A stretch of DNA of 64,000 nucleotides, taken from Tricholoma matsutake. Lineage: Eukaryota; Basidiomycota; Agaricomycetes; Agaricales; Tricholomataceae. The position numbers and the translations under genes are program-made. The stretch is from NCBI GenBank assembly GCA_026075535.2, contig AP026538.1:10230001-10294000 (forward strand), given 5' to 3'. The notes beneath the pieces were generated by a model, which was not told the origin of the DNA, searched no databases, and saw only the letters and a list, made by a program, of their open reading frames with translations. Below are positions 1 to 11,512 of the stretch, piece after piece (within the stretch, counting starts at the first letter, position 1; every line of letters starts with the position of its first letter).

Positions 1-17
1 GGAACCCACCCCTCATG

Positions 18-940
18 GTGTTTAAGACCAGTCTTAACCAAGGTTTTGGGGGCAATTGAACCGATGTGGACCAGTCCTACTCAGTTCAGTTGTGGTTGCC
101 CCATATCTGGGTCGGTCCAGTTGCAGTTGCAGTTGCCGGTTGCTAGGGTGTAGCACAGGTGACACCATGGGTTTCACTGGCAACACCACACCTGTCACCT
201 TTGACACCATACCTGTACAAACACCATACCTGCAGGTACAGGTTATAAGCACAGGTTTTGTATGGTGTTTCAGAACTACAGTAGCACTTGAGTAACATGG
301 CATAAACTATGTGTAGCTAAAACAAAGATAAGAGGTAGCTATACTAGAAAATTATCCAACTTTTTTATACTGCTTCAACACTTGAATCCACATATAAATT
401 ATGATATAATGTTCAATTCTTTCACAAATCATCTGTCAACCTTTTTTATCCATCATGAAGAACACAAAGAAACTAGTCATTTGCTGCATTCTATCTGGGC
501 AGAGTAGTTTTGGCATGAGAGGAGCAATTTTTGGAAGGAACACTTAAGGTCACCATACAAACTAACATCAACTTCACTGAATTACATCATTGTATGTCAT
601 AAGATCCCACAGTACCAGGCAGATATATGTCTTAGCAGAGTGTAACAACAATTGATTCTCATAAAACTTAATAGAAATTCTTTTGACTCAAAGCAAAGAG
701 CTCAGAAGAATTTTGGAACCACAAAACCTGATATGAAATATATCACAACTCACACCTGTGACAACCTGCAACACCATGAGTACAGGTGTGGTGTTGCCAC
801 AGGTACAGATATAGAAACCCATACCTGCACCTGTGCTACCTGCAGGCAGAATACCACAGGTTCACCTGTACCTGTGCTACACCCTACCAGTTGCCCCTCT
901 TGGGGGTCAAAAAACTGGACTGAACTGGACCTTTAAACAC
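18..940. repeat. Inverted-repeat element of dispersed family R1
   Basis: The two ends are inverted copies of one another. The left end begins GTGTTTAAG with CCAGT-rich sequence, and the right end read on the minus strand begins GTGTTTAAAGGTCCAGT. Both are followed by GTAGGGTGTAGCACAGGT-like sequence. Between them are many short ACCTGTACC/GGTACAGGT motifs at about 163-275 and 755-890, also in opposite orientation. Related single ends occur at 5355 and 24907, so this is a dispersed family, probably a non-autonomous terminal-inverted-repeat element. No coding capacity and no clear target-site duplication were seen. Confidence 0.5.
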
Positions 941-949
941 TACCACTGC

Positions 950-1900
950 CTCTGCTTTGTCCACACCCACAGACACTGCTCCCATGCCCACCTCTTGCAA
1001 TGCCAAAGCCACAATGTAGCCAGAACAACACAAAATGGGTGCAAATGATTGCCCCTGCTTGCAGGGTGGATTGCAGTGCGACAAACCACAAGCGAACCAT
1101 GAGGAAAACACACACAATGGGAACAACACCCATGGGGGCCAGGCAACACAGGGCCAGAGCAACAACGAGGCAAGAAAGACAACAATGGGGTGGGAATGAC
1201 AAGGACAGGGGGAGATGACAAGGGCACAAATGACGAGGGCATGACGATGAAAGGAAAACAATGAACATGACAATGATGACAGCCAGGGAGTACAACAATG
1301 ACAGGATGGGGGGGGGGAAAATGGCAAGGAAACCCAAAAAAAAGGGCCCAAGAGATGTTGTCTCTTGGGCATCTGTGAGTTTTTTTTTTCTTTCATTTCA
1401 TTTTTTTGTTACTAAAAAACCTTTCCAGGGACCAGACAAGGACAATGAGGGGGGCGGGAATAGCATGCAGGACCCAGGAAGGCCAATGATGAGGAGAACA
1501 CAAGGAGAATGACAATGAACAACACACCAATGCCAACAATGACAGCCCAGCACCCACCCCCACCACTGCGAGCAACTGCTTGCAGGGTGGACTACAGGTG
1601 CTACAGATGATGGAAACGACACCACAGAGAACAAGGGGGCAGGGACAGTGGGAATGACCCAGGTAGACCAACAACAATGAACAAGGGGCAGGGGCAGGGG
1701 GAAGGGACGAGAATGATGAGAGCACACCCTACCGCAATGGTGGAAAGGGTAGGCAAAATGCGCTACGCACCCACCACCTTGCTGGAGAGCAAGGCAGCAG
1801 CCTGTTCATATTTGGTGGCCACCCCCCTCTACAATAGGGGGCTTTTCTTATTGTTTGTATGCCTGTCACTCATTTCGAGCGACAGTGATTTATTTTTTTT
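950..1900. other. Purine-rich non-gene region
   Basis: Long A/G-rich plus strand with ATGAC/ACAAC-type low complexity. The segment CTGCTTGCAGGGTGGA recurs near 1050 and 1570, and a related form occurs near 25917, so it is repeat-derived. The open frames look like low-complexity artefacts. No gene is supported. Confidence 0.5.
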
Positions 1901-1949
1901 ATTTACATCTAATTTGTAAATAAATAACATTAATGATGTAGACTACTAC

Positions 1950-2030
1950 TGCCATTCTGGCAGAGTGGTATAAATGTTTATGGTCACATGAAGAAAGTTG
2001 TGAGGCTGAGGGTTCAAATCTTGTTATTTA
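1950..2030 (+). repeat. tRNA-like head, possible SINE
   Basis: A possible A box (TGGCAGAGTGG, 1958-1968) is followed 43 nt later by a B-box-like GGTTCAAATC (2011-2020), the arrangement of an internal RNA polymerase III promoter. The surrounding sequence does not close into a convincing tRNA cloverleaf by eye. A tRNA-derived SINE or tRNA relic is the simplest reading. The following 250 bp (to about 2270) contains loosely repeated CTTGGACT and ATTCCATGTGGA motifs. Confidence 0.35.
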
Positions 2031-2429
2031 CATTAATCTTTTCTTGGGGACTTAGTCAAAAATTCACTAAGTTGACAGTTGCTCCAACTGTGCTTGGACT
2101 GTACTCAGACTTCACTCAGAAATTTCACTTGGAATTCAGTCTAACTTGGACTATTAAACTAGTCTGAGCATTCCATGTGGACAACTCAGACTGAGCTCAG
2201 ACTTTGCTAGGATTCCATGTGGATTCCTAGCATTCCACTTGGACAGCTTGGACTCTGAATGGACTAGGTGGGGGAGTATAAATTACAGGTTTTTGTTGCC
2301 ATCCCACAGCTTGTAGTGCTGAAAGTAGTACCTGTGCTCGGCACTTGTGAACAAGCTAGTGATGTGAACAAGTCATTACAATTGAAGACCAAGCAACTGA
2401 AACAAGAAAGGCCAACAGGGCAGTACTTT

Positions 2430-4250
2430 CTAACAGACAGATATTCTAATGAGGCACAGAGAGCAAGGTAACAAAGAAAATGTTAGAAGAAAGAACTGGC
2501 CCCATAGCACCTCTGTATATTCCAATAGTGTATCCAACAGAAACAATAGAATCAACAGGGATCTCCCTGGTCCCCTTTCAATACAACAGCCACGTAAACA
2601 GATGCTGGAAGTCAGAGTCATTGAACATGAACGGTGGTCTCCCATTTCAAGTGTCCCCATCATAGACAGGAACTATCAAGCTCTATGAGTCACAACAGAT
2701 TGACAAATGTAGGAAACAAACTCACCTGGGTCATCGAAAGACTTCAAAGCACTGAAAGCAGATTCACCCATCAATGTGAGCAAAGGTGAGGATACAGGCT
2801 TAAGTACAAAAGACTTATGTTTAGCTGGGGACAATGGAGCAGAACCTGAAGCAATGTTCAGTGCTGGGTAGTAAGAAAGAATTGGGAACCAACCAATCCT
2901 CCAACCATCCCCTCTGCCCTCGCCCTGTGTAGCAAAACCAAATCCCAAAGGTGACATGAGGCCAGAAATAATATGAAAATTGAACATAAGCTCCCAGAGG
3001 GACACATCTCATCTCATGTCTTGTTCTAAAGGTGCTATGGAGACCTTGTGCACCTGATAGGGAGCATGGTGAGGGCCAGCCTCACAAGAATTGAGCAAAT
3101 AACTCTCAGTGACAGTCCCAGACATAATGCACATAGCAAGGGCTTTGCTGTCCTTGACCTGGAGGCACAAGTTGTTGATGCACTGCTTTGTCGATGCACA
3201 GCAAAGCAGGGTCCACATAGCAGTATTGATATACTGTGTACTCTTCACAAAATGAAGGGCACACAAGAAGGTTCTACATGGACATTTTAGACACAGTACA
3301 AGAACAGTGAGCAATAGATGAGATGCACTGAATTTCTTCCTTGGGCATTTGTGCACAAGTCTCACTGAATAGAGTGCAGAGAGACTCAGACTGGGTGGAG
3401 AATAACTTTATCTCACAGAGATGGCTGTAAAGAACAACAGGATGACAAAATGAATGGCGACAAAAAAAGCAAGTAGACAATGTATGGAAGGCTAGGGAGG
3501 TTTGCATACGATCAAACCAAGAGTGGATCTTGACAGGACTGCAACATAACAGCAAGATTATCACTTTCTCCATCATCACCAGCAGCAGCTTGTTGTCCAT
3601 TGGTAGAAAGGCTTGAAATCACAAAACCTTCAGGATAAAAGCATCAGATTACAAGATCAACATACATTTCATTGTCTGAAGATAGAGCATCACCAGCATC
3701 ATTCACAACACCAGACTTGGCACCAGACTCACTTACAACAGCATCATCAGACACAGCTTGCATGTCCACAAATGCCTCAGGGGAGGGGAGCTCACTGTAG
3801 TACTGACATGAACAAGTTGAACAAAAGCACAGCAGAGATAGAAACGCACACAGCGCTGGCAAAACTTTGCTCTGAAGACTCATACACCTTTGCTTTTTTC
3901 TTTCTGGCCTGAATCTCAGAAAGTACCCTAAGAATCATATCACATGTAAGGCTCAACACAGGGTCAAAATAAGACAAGAAAACATACCAGGCAACTTCTG
4001 CAAGCTCATCATTGCTGAGCTTGGGGACCTTGCCTGGTGAGGCAGACAAGGATTTCTGTGGCATGGGGATAATAGGAACAGAAGTCTTCTTGGTGACCTT
4101 TGGAGGGTGGGGTGGTGCTAATGTGCAACATGAACAAGTAAACTATGCCAGGGGAGTAAAGGCAGGAAAGACATACTTGGTCATAACGACATCATTGTCA
4201 GATACTTTTGCCTTCTCCATTTTTACAATGACCCTCCTTACATGACTTGA
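2430..4250 (-). pseudogene. Degenerate multi-exon gene, unknown family
   Basis: I do not recognise the function. Several minus-strand signals are consistent with a spliced gene. One intron at about 2683-2725 has a CCAG/GTGAG donor and a CATAG acceptor. A second, near 3925-3992, has GTATGT and CTTAG ends. The 3009-3365 frame continues in phase into 2717-3005 across one TGA, with stretches such as CEAGPHHAPYQVHKVSIAPL. After the last intron, a fragment reading GTREIPVDSIVSVGYT resembles a recurrent Agaricomycete hypothetical-protein motif. Further stops follow near the end. Probable passenger or expanded-family gene, now a pseudogene. Boundaries are approximate. Confidence 0.4.
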
Positions 4251-5354
4251 TGAGATAAAGGGTGAGCAGAAAAAAAGGAAAGCCTTACTTAGGATGACCA
4301 CTAGGGCTATGATTTAGAGAAGATTAGGGGAAAGGAAGGAGCAATGGAAGAAGACAACTCACATCTCAGGACTACCCACAGACATGTCAGGCAGTGCCAC
4401 TGCAGCAACCAATGCATCATCTGTGCACCTTTACAAAAAACAATCACTTATAGAACATGGAAGTCAAAGTGGAAAGCAATACATTATAGATACTTGTGGA
4501 AGAAGTTTAAATGCTTCTGAACCAGGTGTGGGGGCAGTTTTTTGGGGCCTTTTGGTTGCAGGCAAAGTCAGGCCTCCCAAAACCTCCCTAGAGCAAAGCG
4601 AAAATGAACACTAGAAAACATGCAACAAAACAAGATGTGTACATGTTGGAAGAATCACTTGCAACAACAATGCATGTCTTGCATTTTTTTGAAGGGCTGG
4701 CACTGGCAGAGCCTGATAAATATCATAATGTGGTCAGATAAAAGGACACACATTGCTGTAGACATCAACAACTGAGAATCTACCAAACTACAAATCATGA
4801 AGCACATAAGTTAGCTACAAAACAAGGAGATGATGCCACACGCTTGAAGATCCAAGTCAGTGCTAGAATAAGCAGCTAGCATTAAACACTTTAGAAAATC
4901 AGCTGTAAAAGGACACCCACTTTGCAACTTTCTCATCCGACTTGGAGGCAGAGTACTTTTTGTTGGGCGACCTACAAAACACATTGAGCCTTAGCTGGTA
5001 ATACAAAGAAATAATCATGAACAAGGATGTTTTAGATGTAGGTTTGGCAGGCATATCAATAAGTTGAAACACTGGTAGTCTGGTAGTAAAATTTGGTGGC
5101 AGAAAATGACAAGACAGGTGCCAACCTTTGCACCATGCTCAAGAGATTTTATAGATGCATATTTTTCACCAAATTTGTAGACAATTCTTTGCCAACACGG
5201 TGCTGAGAAGAAAAGTAAGAGGAGGCAATGATCACAGAAGCATGGACTTGCAAGCAGCACCAAACAGCAAAAACAGTGATTCAAGAAGGATGAAGATCCA
5301 CTGTAAACAAAGGAGAACCCTGGCTGTTCATGTGGAGATAACAAGGATTAGAAT
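4251..5354. other. No supportable gene
   Basis: Short open frames on both strands without recognisable motifs or consistent splice chains. A 110-codon minus-strand frame (5015-5344) may be a relic exon but has no family signal. Confidence 0.4.
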
Positions 5355-5485
5355 AGTGTTTAAAGGTCCAGTCCAGTCTGGTTTTTGACTTCCAAGTGGA
5401 GCAACCAGCAACTGCAACCAGTCTAGGACTGACCCAGACATTGGGGGACTGCAACCGGACCATTTAGGACCAGTCTTTTGTCATA
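5355..5485 (+). repeat. R1 family end copy
   Basis: Starts AGTGTTTAAAGGTCCAGT and continues with GGTTTTTGACTTCC and CCAGT/ACTGG-rich sequence. This matches the inverted right end at 880-940 and the copy at 24907. The other end of this copy is not obvious; a related segment, ACCAGTTTAAACTGG, lies near 6393. Confidence 0.45.
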
Positions 5486-5648
5486 AAATTTTTCATAGGA
5501 AATAACCCATATTTATCTCAATAATTATGATCAATACCTCATATATATTAAATTCATGAATAGATATTGTAATTCCCCATAGATTGGTCCAACTTTTAAG
5601 GAATTCCACCAAGATTTGACTGAGATATGGCCAAAACCAAAAGGACAT

Positions 5649-6136
5649 TAAGGCAAGGCAGGGGTAGGGGTATACCCTTGTGTTTTTGGGCTAAGGGTAT
5701 GAGGGGTAAGGGTAGGGGTTTGGAAGTTCATACCCTTGCATACCCCTGTACCCTTACTAAGGGTACAGGGGTATGCCAGGGGTATGCTTATGTAAGAATA
5801 TCATTTGATTTTTCAGCTACAAAGACTCATATTCAAGATTTTCATCAATTAAATTCAGATTTTGGGATTGTCCAACATGATAATGGCTTTCATATGTTAA
5901 TAAGAGGTATTAATATGTGATATTAATAGTAAATACAATAGTTATCAACACTTTTCAAATGAATTTTGCTCTAAATATGTTGATTTTGTGCCAAACCCTT
6001 GTACCCTTGACAAACCCTCCCATACCCTTGGCAACCCTTATATGTTTCCATACCCTTACCCCTAAGGATAAGGTGTTCAGGGGTAGGGGTAAGGGTGTGA
6101 GATTTGACACCCAGGGGTAACCCCTGCCTTGCCCTA
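5649..6136. mobile_element. hAT-type MITE with 8-bp target duplication
   Basis: Termini are TAAGGCAAGGCAGGGGT on the left and, read from the other strand, TAGGGCAAGGCAGGGGT on the right. They are flanked by a perfect 8-bp direct repeat, AAGGACAT (5641-5648 and 6137-6144). An 8-bp duplication with short G-rich terminal repeats is typical of the hAT superfamily. The interior (488 bp total) is filled with AAGGGTA/TACCCTT motifs near both ends and an AT-rich centre. It has no transposase, so it is non-autonomous. Empty-site sequence either side reads continuously across the duplication. Confidence 0.78.
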
Positions 6137-6144
6137 AAGGACAT

Positions 6145-8321
6145 GCATTCAAGTTGTGGTTTGTAGTTTGCAATTTGTAGTTTGTAGTCACAACTCATTT
6201 GGGCTACATTTATGATGTCATATAGCTGTACAAAAAAAATTATAGCTCAGGTAATAAGCAATGCTCTGGTACAACAAAATACTCATACAAAAATGTTTTT
6301 GGTCATATATCAACCAATTTTTGATGATCCAGGGACTGAAAAGGAAGTAAATATGTGTGGGAGTAAGGTCAAACACACTTTGGGACAAAAGACTGGTTAC
6401 AACCAGTTTAAACTGGTTTTTCATTGGTCCTACTATTTTTTTTAAATGTAAGAGCAGCAACTGGACTGCAAAAGACCAGATGAGAATTGCAAGGTGGATC
6501 CTGTGTGAGTATGAGTTAGACACCAATGAGAATTCAAATATTAAAGTTTCAAAGGAAAACTACAAATCAAGGAATACCTCTGTGCAAGAACCACAATTAC
6601 ATGGTGAAAGCCCCAAGTATGGTAGCACAAGGTACAATGCTAGCACTCACCTGCAAGATTCACCTCTGAAATCCTGAGGAAGACACAATGCAACAATATA
6701 CTGCAGCGATGTTGGCCTACCAAGAACAGGAGATGGAGATGCCTCTCCCCATGTAAGGCCATTGGCAATGCAAGACTACAATCTATAAAAGAACTTGTGC
6801 TCATAAGAAGTGCAACAACATCAAAATTTCAATAGCAACAAGCCCATAAATGGCAGTACAAAGCACAAAACTGGCATGTACCTTGAATATGAAATCATAA
6901 GCTACAGCAATGTCAGTTTTCCAAGAGCCTGAGGCACACCTGACAAACAGCTATGCAGGGTGAGGTTATCCAGTTAGGAGATCACAATGCATTAGTTAAG
7001 AAAGACGCAGAATCAAAACTACAACAGCTCAGTCAGGCACAAGACAGGCAGCATGTGAGCCTGTTGTTATGACAACATAAGGACAACATTCTAAGATCAC
7101 AAAAAAACTGCTCTGAAGTAGTGAAAGGGATCGAGATGGATTACAAAACCAGATCAAATGCCAACCATGAACTGGGGAAATATATAATCCCTATCACCAT
7201 AAAAGCAAGCGGACATTGAACAAAAGTATCCTCACCCGCTGGGACACAAAATCATACTGCACAGACCTGAAGGCAAACATGTTAGACAAAAACTACAATA
7301 AGATGGGAGCTCATACATTTCAAAACAGGTTCAATGACAGACCACTTATGCAAAGACACAGGAAATGTGCTTGAACAGAGTGCAGCAGAGAAGATAAATG
7401 CTGCAAGCGACAAGAGGTTGGCAAACTTATTTAAGGTGAGACATGTCCATATCACTGCAAATGATCAACAGAGTGACCAGCAAATTTGTCTAGAACCCTG
7501 AAACCTTTGGCAACAACTTTTCCATTCAGCAGATGGAGAACCCAATGTCATGGTGGATTTTGAGACAAGATGCTCTGCACAGCAGTGCCATAGAAGAAGC
7601 AGTCTTCACTATCCAAGGGGTCCTTGTATCGAAGGACTTGCCACCACTCCTGGAGAAGCCAAGGTGAGCCACACTTCAGGAGCCACAGCAGTATAGCTTA
7701 CAGCAAAATGGAACAGGATGACTGCAAATAAATACAGGTACCTCTGACAAGTGATTACACTCACTGGATTTGGAATGCCTATGTTTTCCAATGCTTTAAA
7801 TGCTGCCCAGCTGTTATATGATTGCTTCAATCAACAATTTCTTGAAGGCACATTGGAAGGGTGGAGCAGCTCACATGTGAACATTGGTGACACAGAATGC
7901 ATTGACATATCCAACCAATATTTGACACTGCAGAAAGACACACAGGGGCAGGAAAACATGCCATTTCTAAAGGGAGTGGATCCTTGAAATATACTGCAAA
8001 ACATGACTAGAGGAGATGGGTCTTGCACACTGAAGAAAACCAAGTACACTTCTTCACTATGTACAGGGACAGCACCAGAGACAGAAAGTCAGTATGGCTC
8101 ATTTTCCTGGACAGATGTTTCGAACTGACCTTACATCAACTCGGAATAACAGATTCCAACCTTGCAAGCCACAGATATTTCAACTGGGAGATATCATCCA
8201 AGCCCAACTGTCCTTTGTTGTCATTCCTGTAAAAGGAGGGAAGTGCAAGATGCTTACAATCTTGTGTTTGCTAGCGCTTTTGGAGAGTAAGTTTACAAAG
8301 GGATGTGAGCAATCAACTGCT
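6145..8321. other. No supportable gene
   Basis: Mixed-composition sequence with only short frames. Some GT-AG-like signals occur on both strands near 7660-8300, and the flank of Copia-1 looks like it could be intronic or exonic sequence of a lost minus-strand gene. Nothing recognisable was seen. Confidence 0.4.
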
Positions 8322-8326
8322 TACCT

Positions 8327-8670
8327 TGTTGGAATCGCACCGTGAGTCCATAACACTTTTGATGTGTTTGATGCATGTGCTATTTAGCATTCCCTTTGAT
8401 CCATGTGGTTGGCTCATGTTTAAGTTTCCCCTTGTCTCTTTTCCTTTGACAAACATCCTTTTGTTACACATTACACATATATATATCTTCAGTAGTTTAC
8501 TTTATCACCTCAGTCACTTATCCAGAGACTGAGGTGAGCTATATTTACTATACATATTTATTGACACGTACTTACTCTACTACAACAGTTGTTTATACTA
8601 GGTATAGTATGGATTAATAAAGTCACTTATCCAGAGACTGAGTTGTTTATACTAGGATTCACTTTCTACA
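8327..8670 (+). repeat. Copia-1 5' LTR
   Basis: Begins TGTTGGAATC and ends TTTCTACA. It is internally duplicated: CACTTATCCAGAGACTGAG occurs twice and GTTGTTTATACTAGG occurs twice, so the U3/R region grew by direct duplication. Both duplications are also present in the 3' LTR and so predate insertion. Confidence 0.95.
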
Positions 8671-8682
8671 GGTTATGGGCCA
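8671..8682 (+). other. Copia-1 primer-binding site (initiator tRNA-Met, internal)
   Basis: GGTTATGGGCC lies immediately after the LTR. It is complementary to the anticodon-loop region of eukaryotic initiator tRNA-Met rather than to its CCA end. Drosophila copia uses this internal half-tRNA priming. The same motif follows the Copia-2 LTR. Confidence 0.75.
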
Positions 8683-8881
8683 TTCTCGTTGTCTTTGAAC
8701 AATGAAAGAAAGTATCCTAGCCACTCGACGTTCTGCTTTGTCATACCTTCTGATCCGTTTCCCTGATCATTTTTTGATCTCAGATCAATTCCTTTGTCTT
8801 TCACGGACCCAGCTGCTCTACCATTGCATCTCTCTCATCTCCCTTTGCACACTCGTCGTCCACTAACCTCAGTTTTCTATC

Positions 8882-9433
8882 ATGGGTACCAATACTGTTG
8901 ATCCCCCATCTGTTTCCCCTATCAAACTTTCTGTGCAATATACTGGGGAGAAGCTCGACAAACTTAAATCAAATTCCAAAGAATGGTGCGAGGAGATTAT
9001 TATTATTGCTTTATCATTAAATGGCCTTTATGAATATGTTATGGGCGGAATACCTGAGCCCACTTCTACCAAACTCCGAGTGCTTGCCAACTGGAAGGCG
9101 AATTCCTGCCTCGCATATGCATTTATCGCATCCAGCGTCTCTCCATCTGAGCATAAATTCCTGGACATTAAAGTAGGCCCTGATGTGAACTGGAAAATTC
9201 TCCAGGACCATCACCAGAAGGAAGGCCCCATTCGGCAGGTCCAGCTCTTACAACAAGTGCTTTCCATCCAGTGTACGAATGACACACCACTCCCCGAGAC
9301 AGCAGAAAAGATTTGCACATTAATTGAACGTGCTTTTGCCATGGGTGATATACAGGCTGATCTTCTTTGTTGCATCGCTCTCCTTAATTCCCTTAGTGAT
9401 AATTTTCCACATGCTCGCTCCATTATTTCATGA
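8882..9433 (+). pseudogene. gag: Copia-1 Gag N-terminal part
   Basis: Encodes the capsid-type region of Ty1/copia Gag, which assembles the virus-like particle. The frame opens with ATG at 8882, 211 bp after the LTR, and runs 183 codons with a helical UBN2-like pattern. It stops at TGA 9431-9433. The same frame continues with no further stop into the zinc-knuckle and protease region, so the TGA interrupts one polyprotein. A CGA to TGA transition at a CpG would explain it. Confidence 0.9.
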
Positions 9434-11512
9434 GATATTGCTGCTTCTTCCCTCTCAGCTCCATATGGCTCGAAAGATATCAAATTATTTATGGAGAACG
9501 AACAATCATTACTTGAGAATGATCAGCATGGTGATTCCAAAAACCATGCCGCTTTTACCGCACAGTCCAAATCTTCCAAGCTCCCTAATGCACCAATCTG
9601 CACCAATGCTAACTGTGGGAAACCTGGCCACATGAAACAATATTGCATTAAACCTGGCGGTGGTATGGCTGGGAAATCACTCGAGGAGTCGATCACTGCT
9701 CGCAGGGCTGCCCATGAGAAGAAATCCTTACCAGCTGGCACTACAAAGGTTCCTATTACCATGAAGGACATTAATGGTCATGCCTTCACTGTCATGGTCG
9801 ACCCCGATATTCCTACCCCACCTGCACCAGAATTTGCTGGGCTTGCTCACGACCTGCTGCCTTTAGACCCTTCGGACATGCTGGAATATGAAGGATGGGT
9901 TGCTGTGGAGGACGAGCTCACCACTACAGTGGACTGGAAACACCATACATCACCCATCCCTGACAATGCACTCACCGTGGAACCCCTTTCACAGACTTGT
10001 TGCTCACACATTACCTTAGACGCTCTCCCCTTTATTATTGACTCTGGGGCTACAGTACATATATCCCCTGACAAGTCTGACTTCCTCACCTTACGACCCT
10101 TTTCACCTTGCTCTGTCAGAGGTGTTGGTGGTTCATCTATTGATGCTGTCGGTGTTGGTGATATACAGCTAAGAATAGCCCAGGGCGCATCAATTATTTT
10201 ATGTAATGCCCTCTACATCCCAAAATCGGCAGTTTGGCTGATCTCAGTGGGCATGCTGGCCGACGACTCTAATGCTGTCGCACATTTTGACAGTAACACA
10301 TGCTGGTTCACTGATAAATCCTCCAGGGCCTTCATAGCTCATGGATTGCACATATCTAGAAAGCTTTACATGCTCAACATTGCATCGGCCCAGTCTGATC
10401 ATGCACTAATGGTTCACAAGACCCCTACTCTTGAGACATGGCATTGTCATCTGAGTCACACAAATTACCAGGCACTCTGGGATATGGCCAAGAAGGGTGC
10501 TTTCACTGGTGCGCTGCTCACTTCATTGCAAAAATTACCTAAATGTGATTCCTGTGTCATTGGCAAGCAGACCAAGTCTCCAGTCCCCAAGAAACGTCAG
10601 GAGGGACCAGGCCATAAGGTGACAAGGAAGCTAGAAAAGGTGTGGGTGGATCTATCTGGACCACATTCAGTAATGTTGCGTGTGGGGAACCGTTATATCA
10701 TGGATATAGTAGACGACTACACCTCATTCCCATGGTCTATACCATTGCAAAATAAAGATGATGCTTTCACGGAACTTAAAGCTTGGGAACTTGCCCGGGA
10801 GAACAAAACTGGCCTCAAAGTCGGGACCTATATCACCGATAATGGTGAACTTAAATCGCACGAAATGAAGGAGTGGTTGAAGACTCGTGGTATTGATCAG
10901 TGTTTCACAGCACCTCACACCTTGGCTTACATAGGCCGTGTTGAGCAAATGCATAGGACACTTATGGCTAAAGCGCACACTATGCGAATATATGCTGGTC
11001 TGCCAGCTTATTTGTGGGACAAGTTCTACCTCACAGCTGCCCACTTGCATGCCAAGACTATGACCCATTCACTAGCAAGCCTAATGCCTTGGGAATTATG
11101 GTATGAGAGAAAACCTGATTATTCTTATCTTCGCGAGATAGGTTGCAGGGCGTTTGTGCTTATCCCAGGAAAGGATAATCCCAAGATACTTGAACAATCC
11201 ATCGAATGCGTCTTGATAGGCTACGAGCCAAAATCAAAAGCATATCGCTGTTATAACCATGCAACACGTAAGGTTCATATTTCATATCATGTCCACTTTC
11301 TTGAGAGCCATGAAGGCTATTCACCACCTTCAATCAATGAATTAGGGGAGGATGATAATATTGGGTCCAGTGGTAGTCTACCCACATTCCTTGGTCCTAT
11401 TTTACAGCAAGACAATGATGTTGAGTCTTCTCATGAATTCACTCTCCCTGATGTGCCCTCTAATAGTCTCACGACACCACCACCGCCACCCATCGCCCAG
11501 CCTATTCATTGA
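9434..11512 (+). pseudogene. pol: Copia-1 zinc knuckle, protease and integrase
   Basis: Continues the Gag frame. A cysteine-histidine knuckle with CX4CX4HX4C spacing lies near 9599-9646. The aspartic protease signature IDSGAT follows, with its Asp at 10040-10042. The GAG-pre-integrase zinc module (WHCHLSH ... CDSCVIGK) lies at 10439-10572. The integrase core has Asp in VWVDLSGP, Asp in ITDNGEL and Glu in GRVEQMHRTL, so the DDE triad is retained. The frame ends at TGA 11510-11512 after a proline-rich linker. This too fits CGA to TGA, because the frame stays open through to the RT segment. Confidence 0.93.

Noticed and set aside
1393..1727. Long hydrophobic, Cys/Pro/Leu-rich minus-strand frames around 884-1727 that look like membrane proteins
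   Set aside because: They are the complement of an A/G-rich low-complexity tract; several overlapping frames are open at once and none has splice signals or family motifs.
1950..2030. Functional tRNA gene
   Set aside because: A- and B-box-like motifs are present, but acceptor and anticodon stems do not pair convincingly.
5649..6136. AAGGGTA-rich segments as an interstitial telomere
   Set aside because: Motifs are irregular, differ from TTAGGG arrays and lie inside a MITE with an 8-bp duplication.
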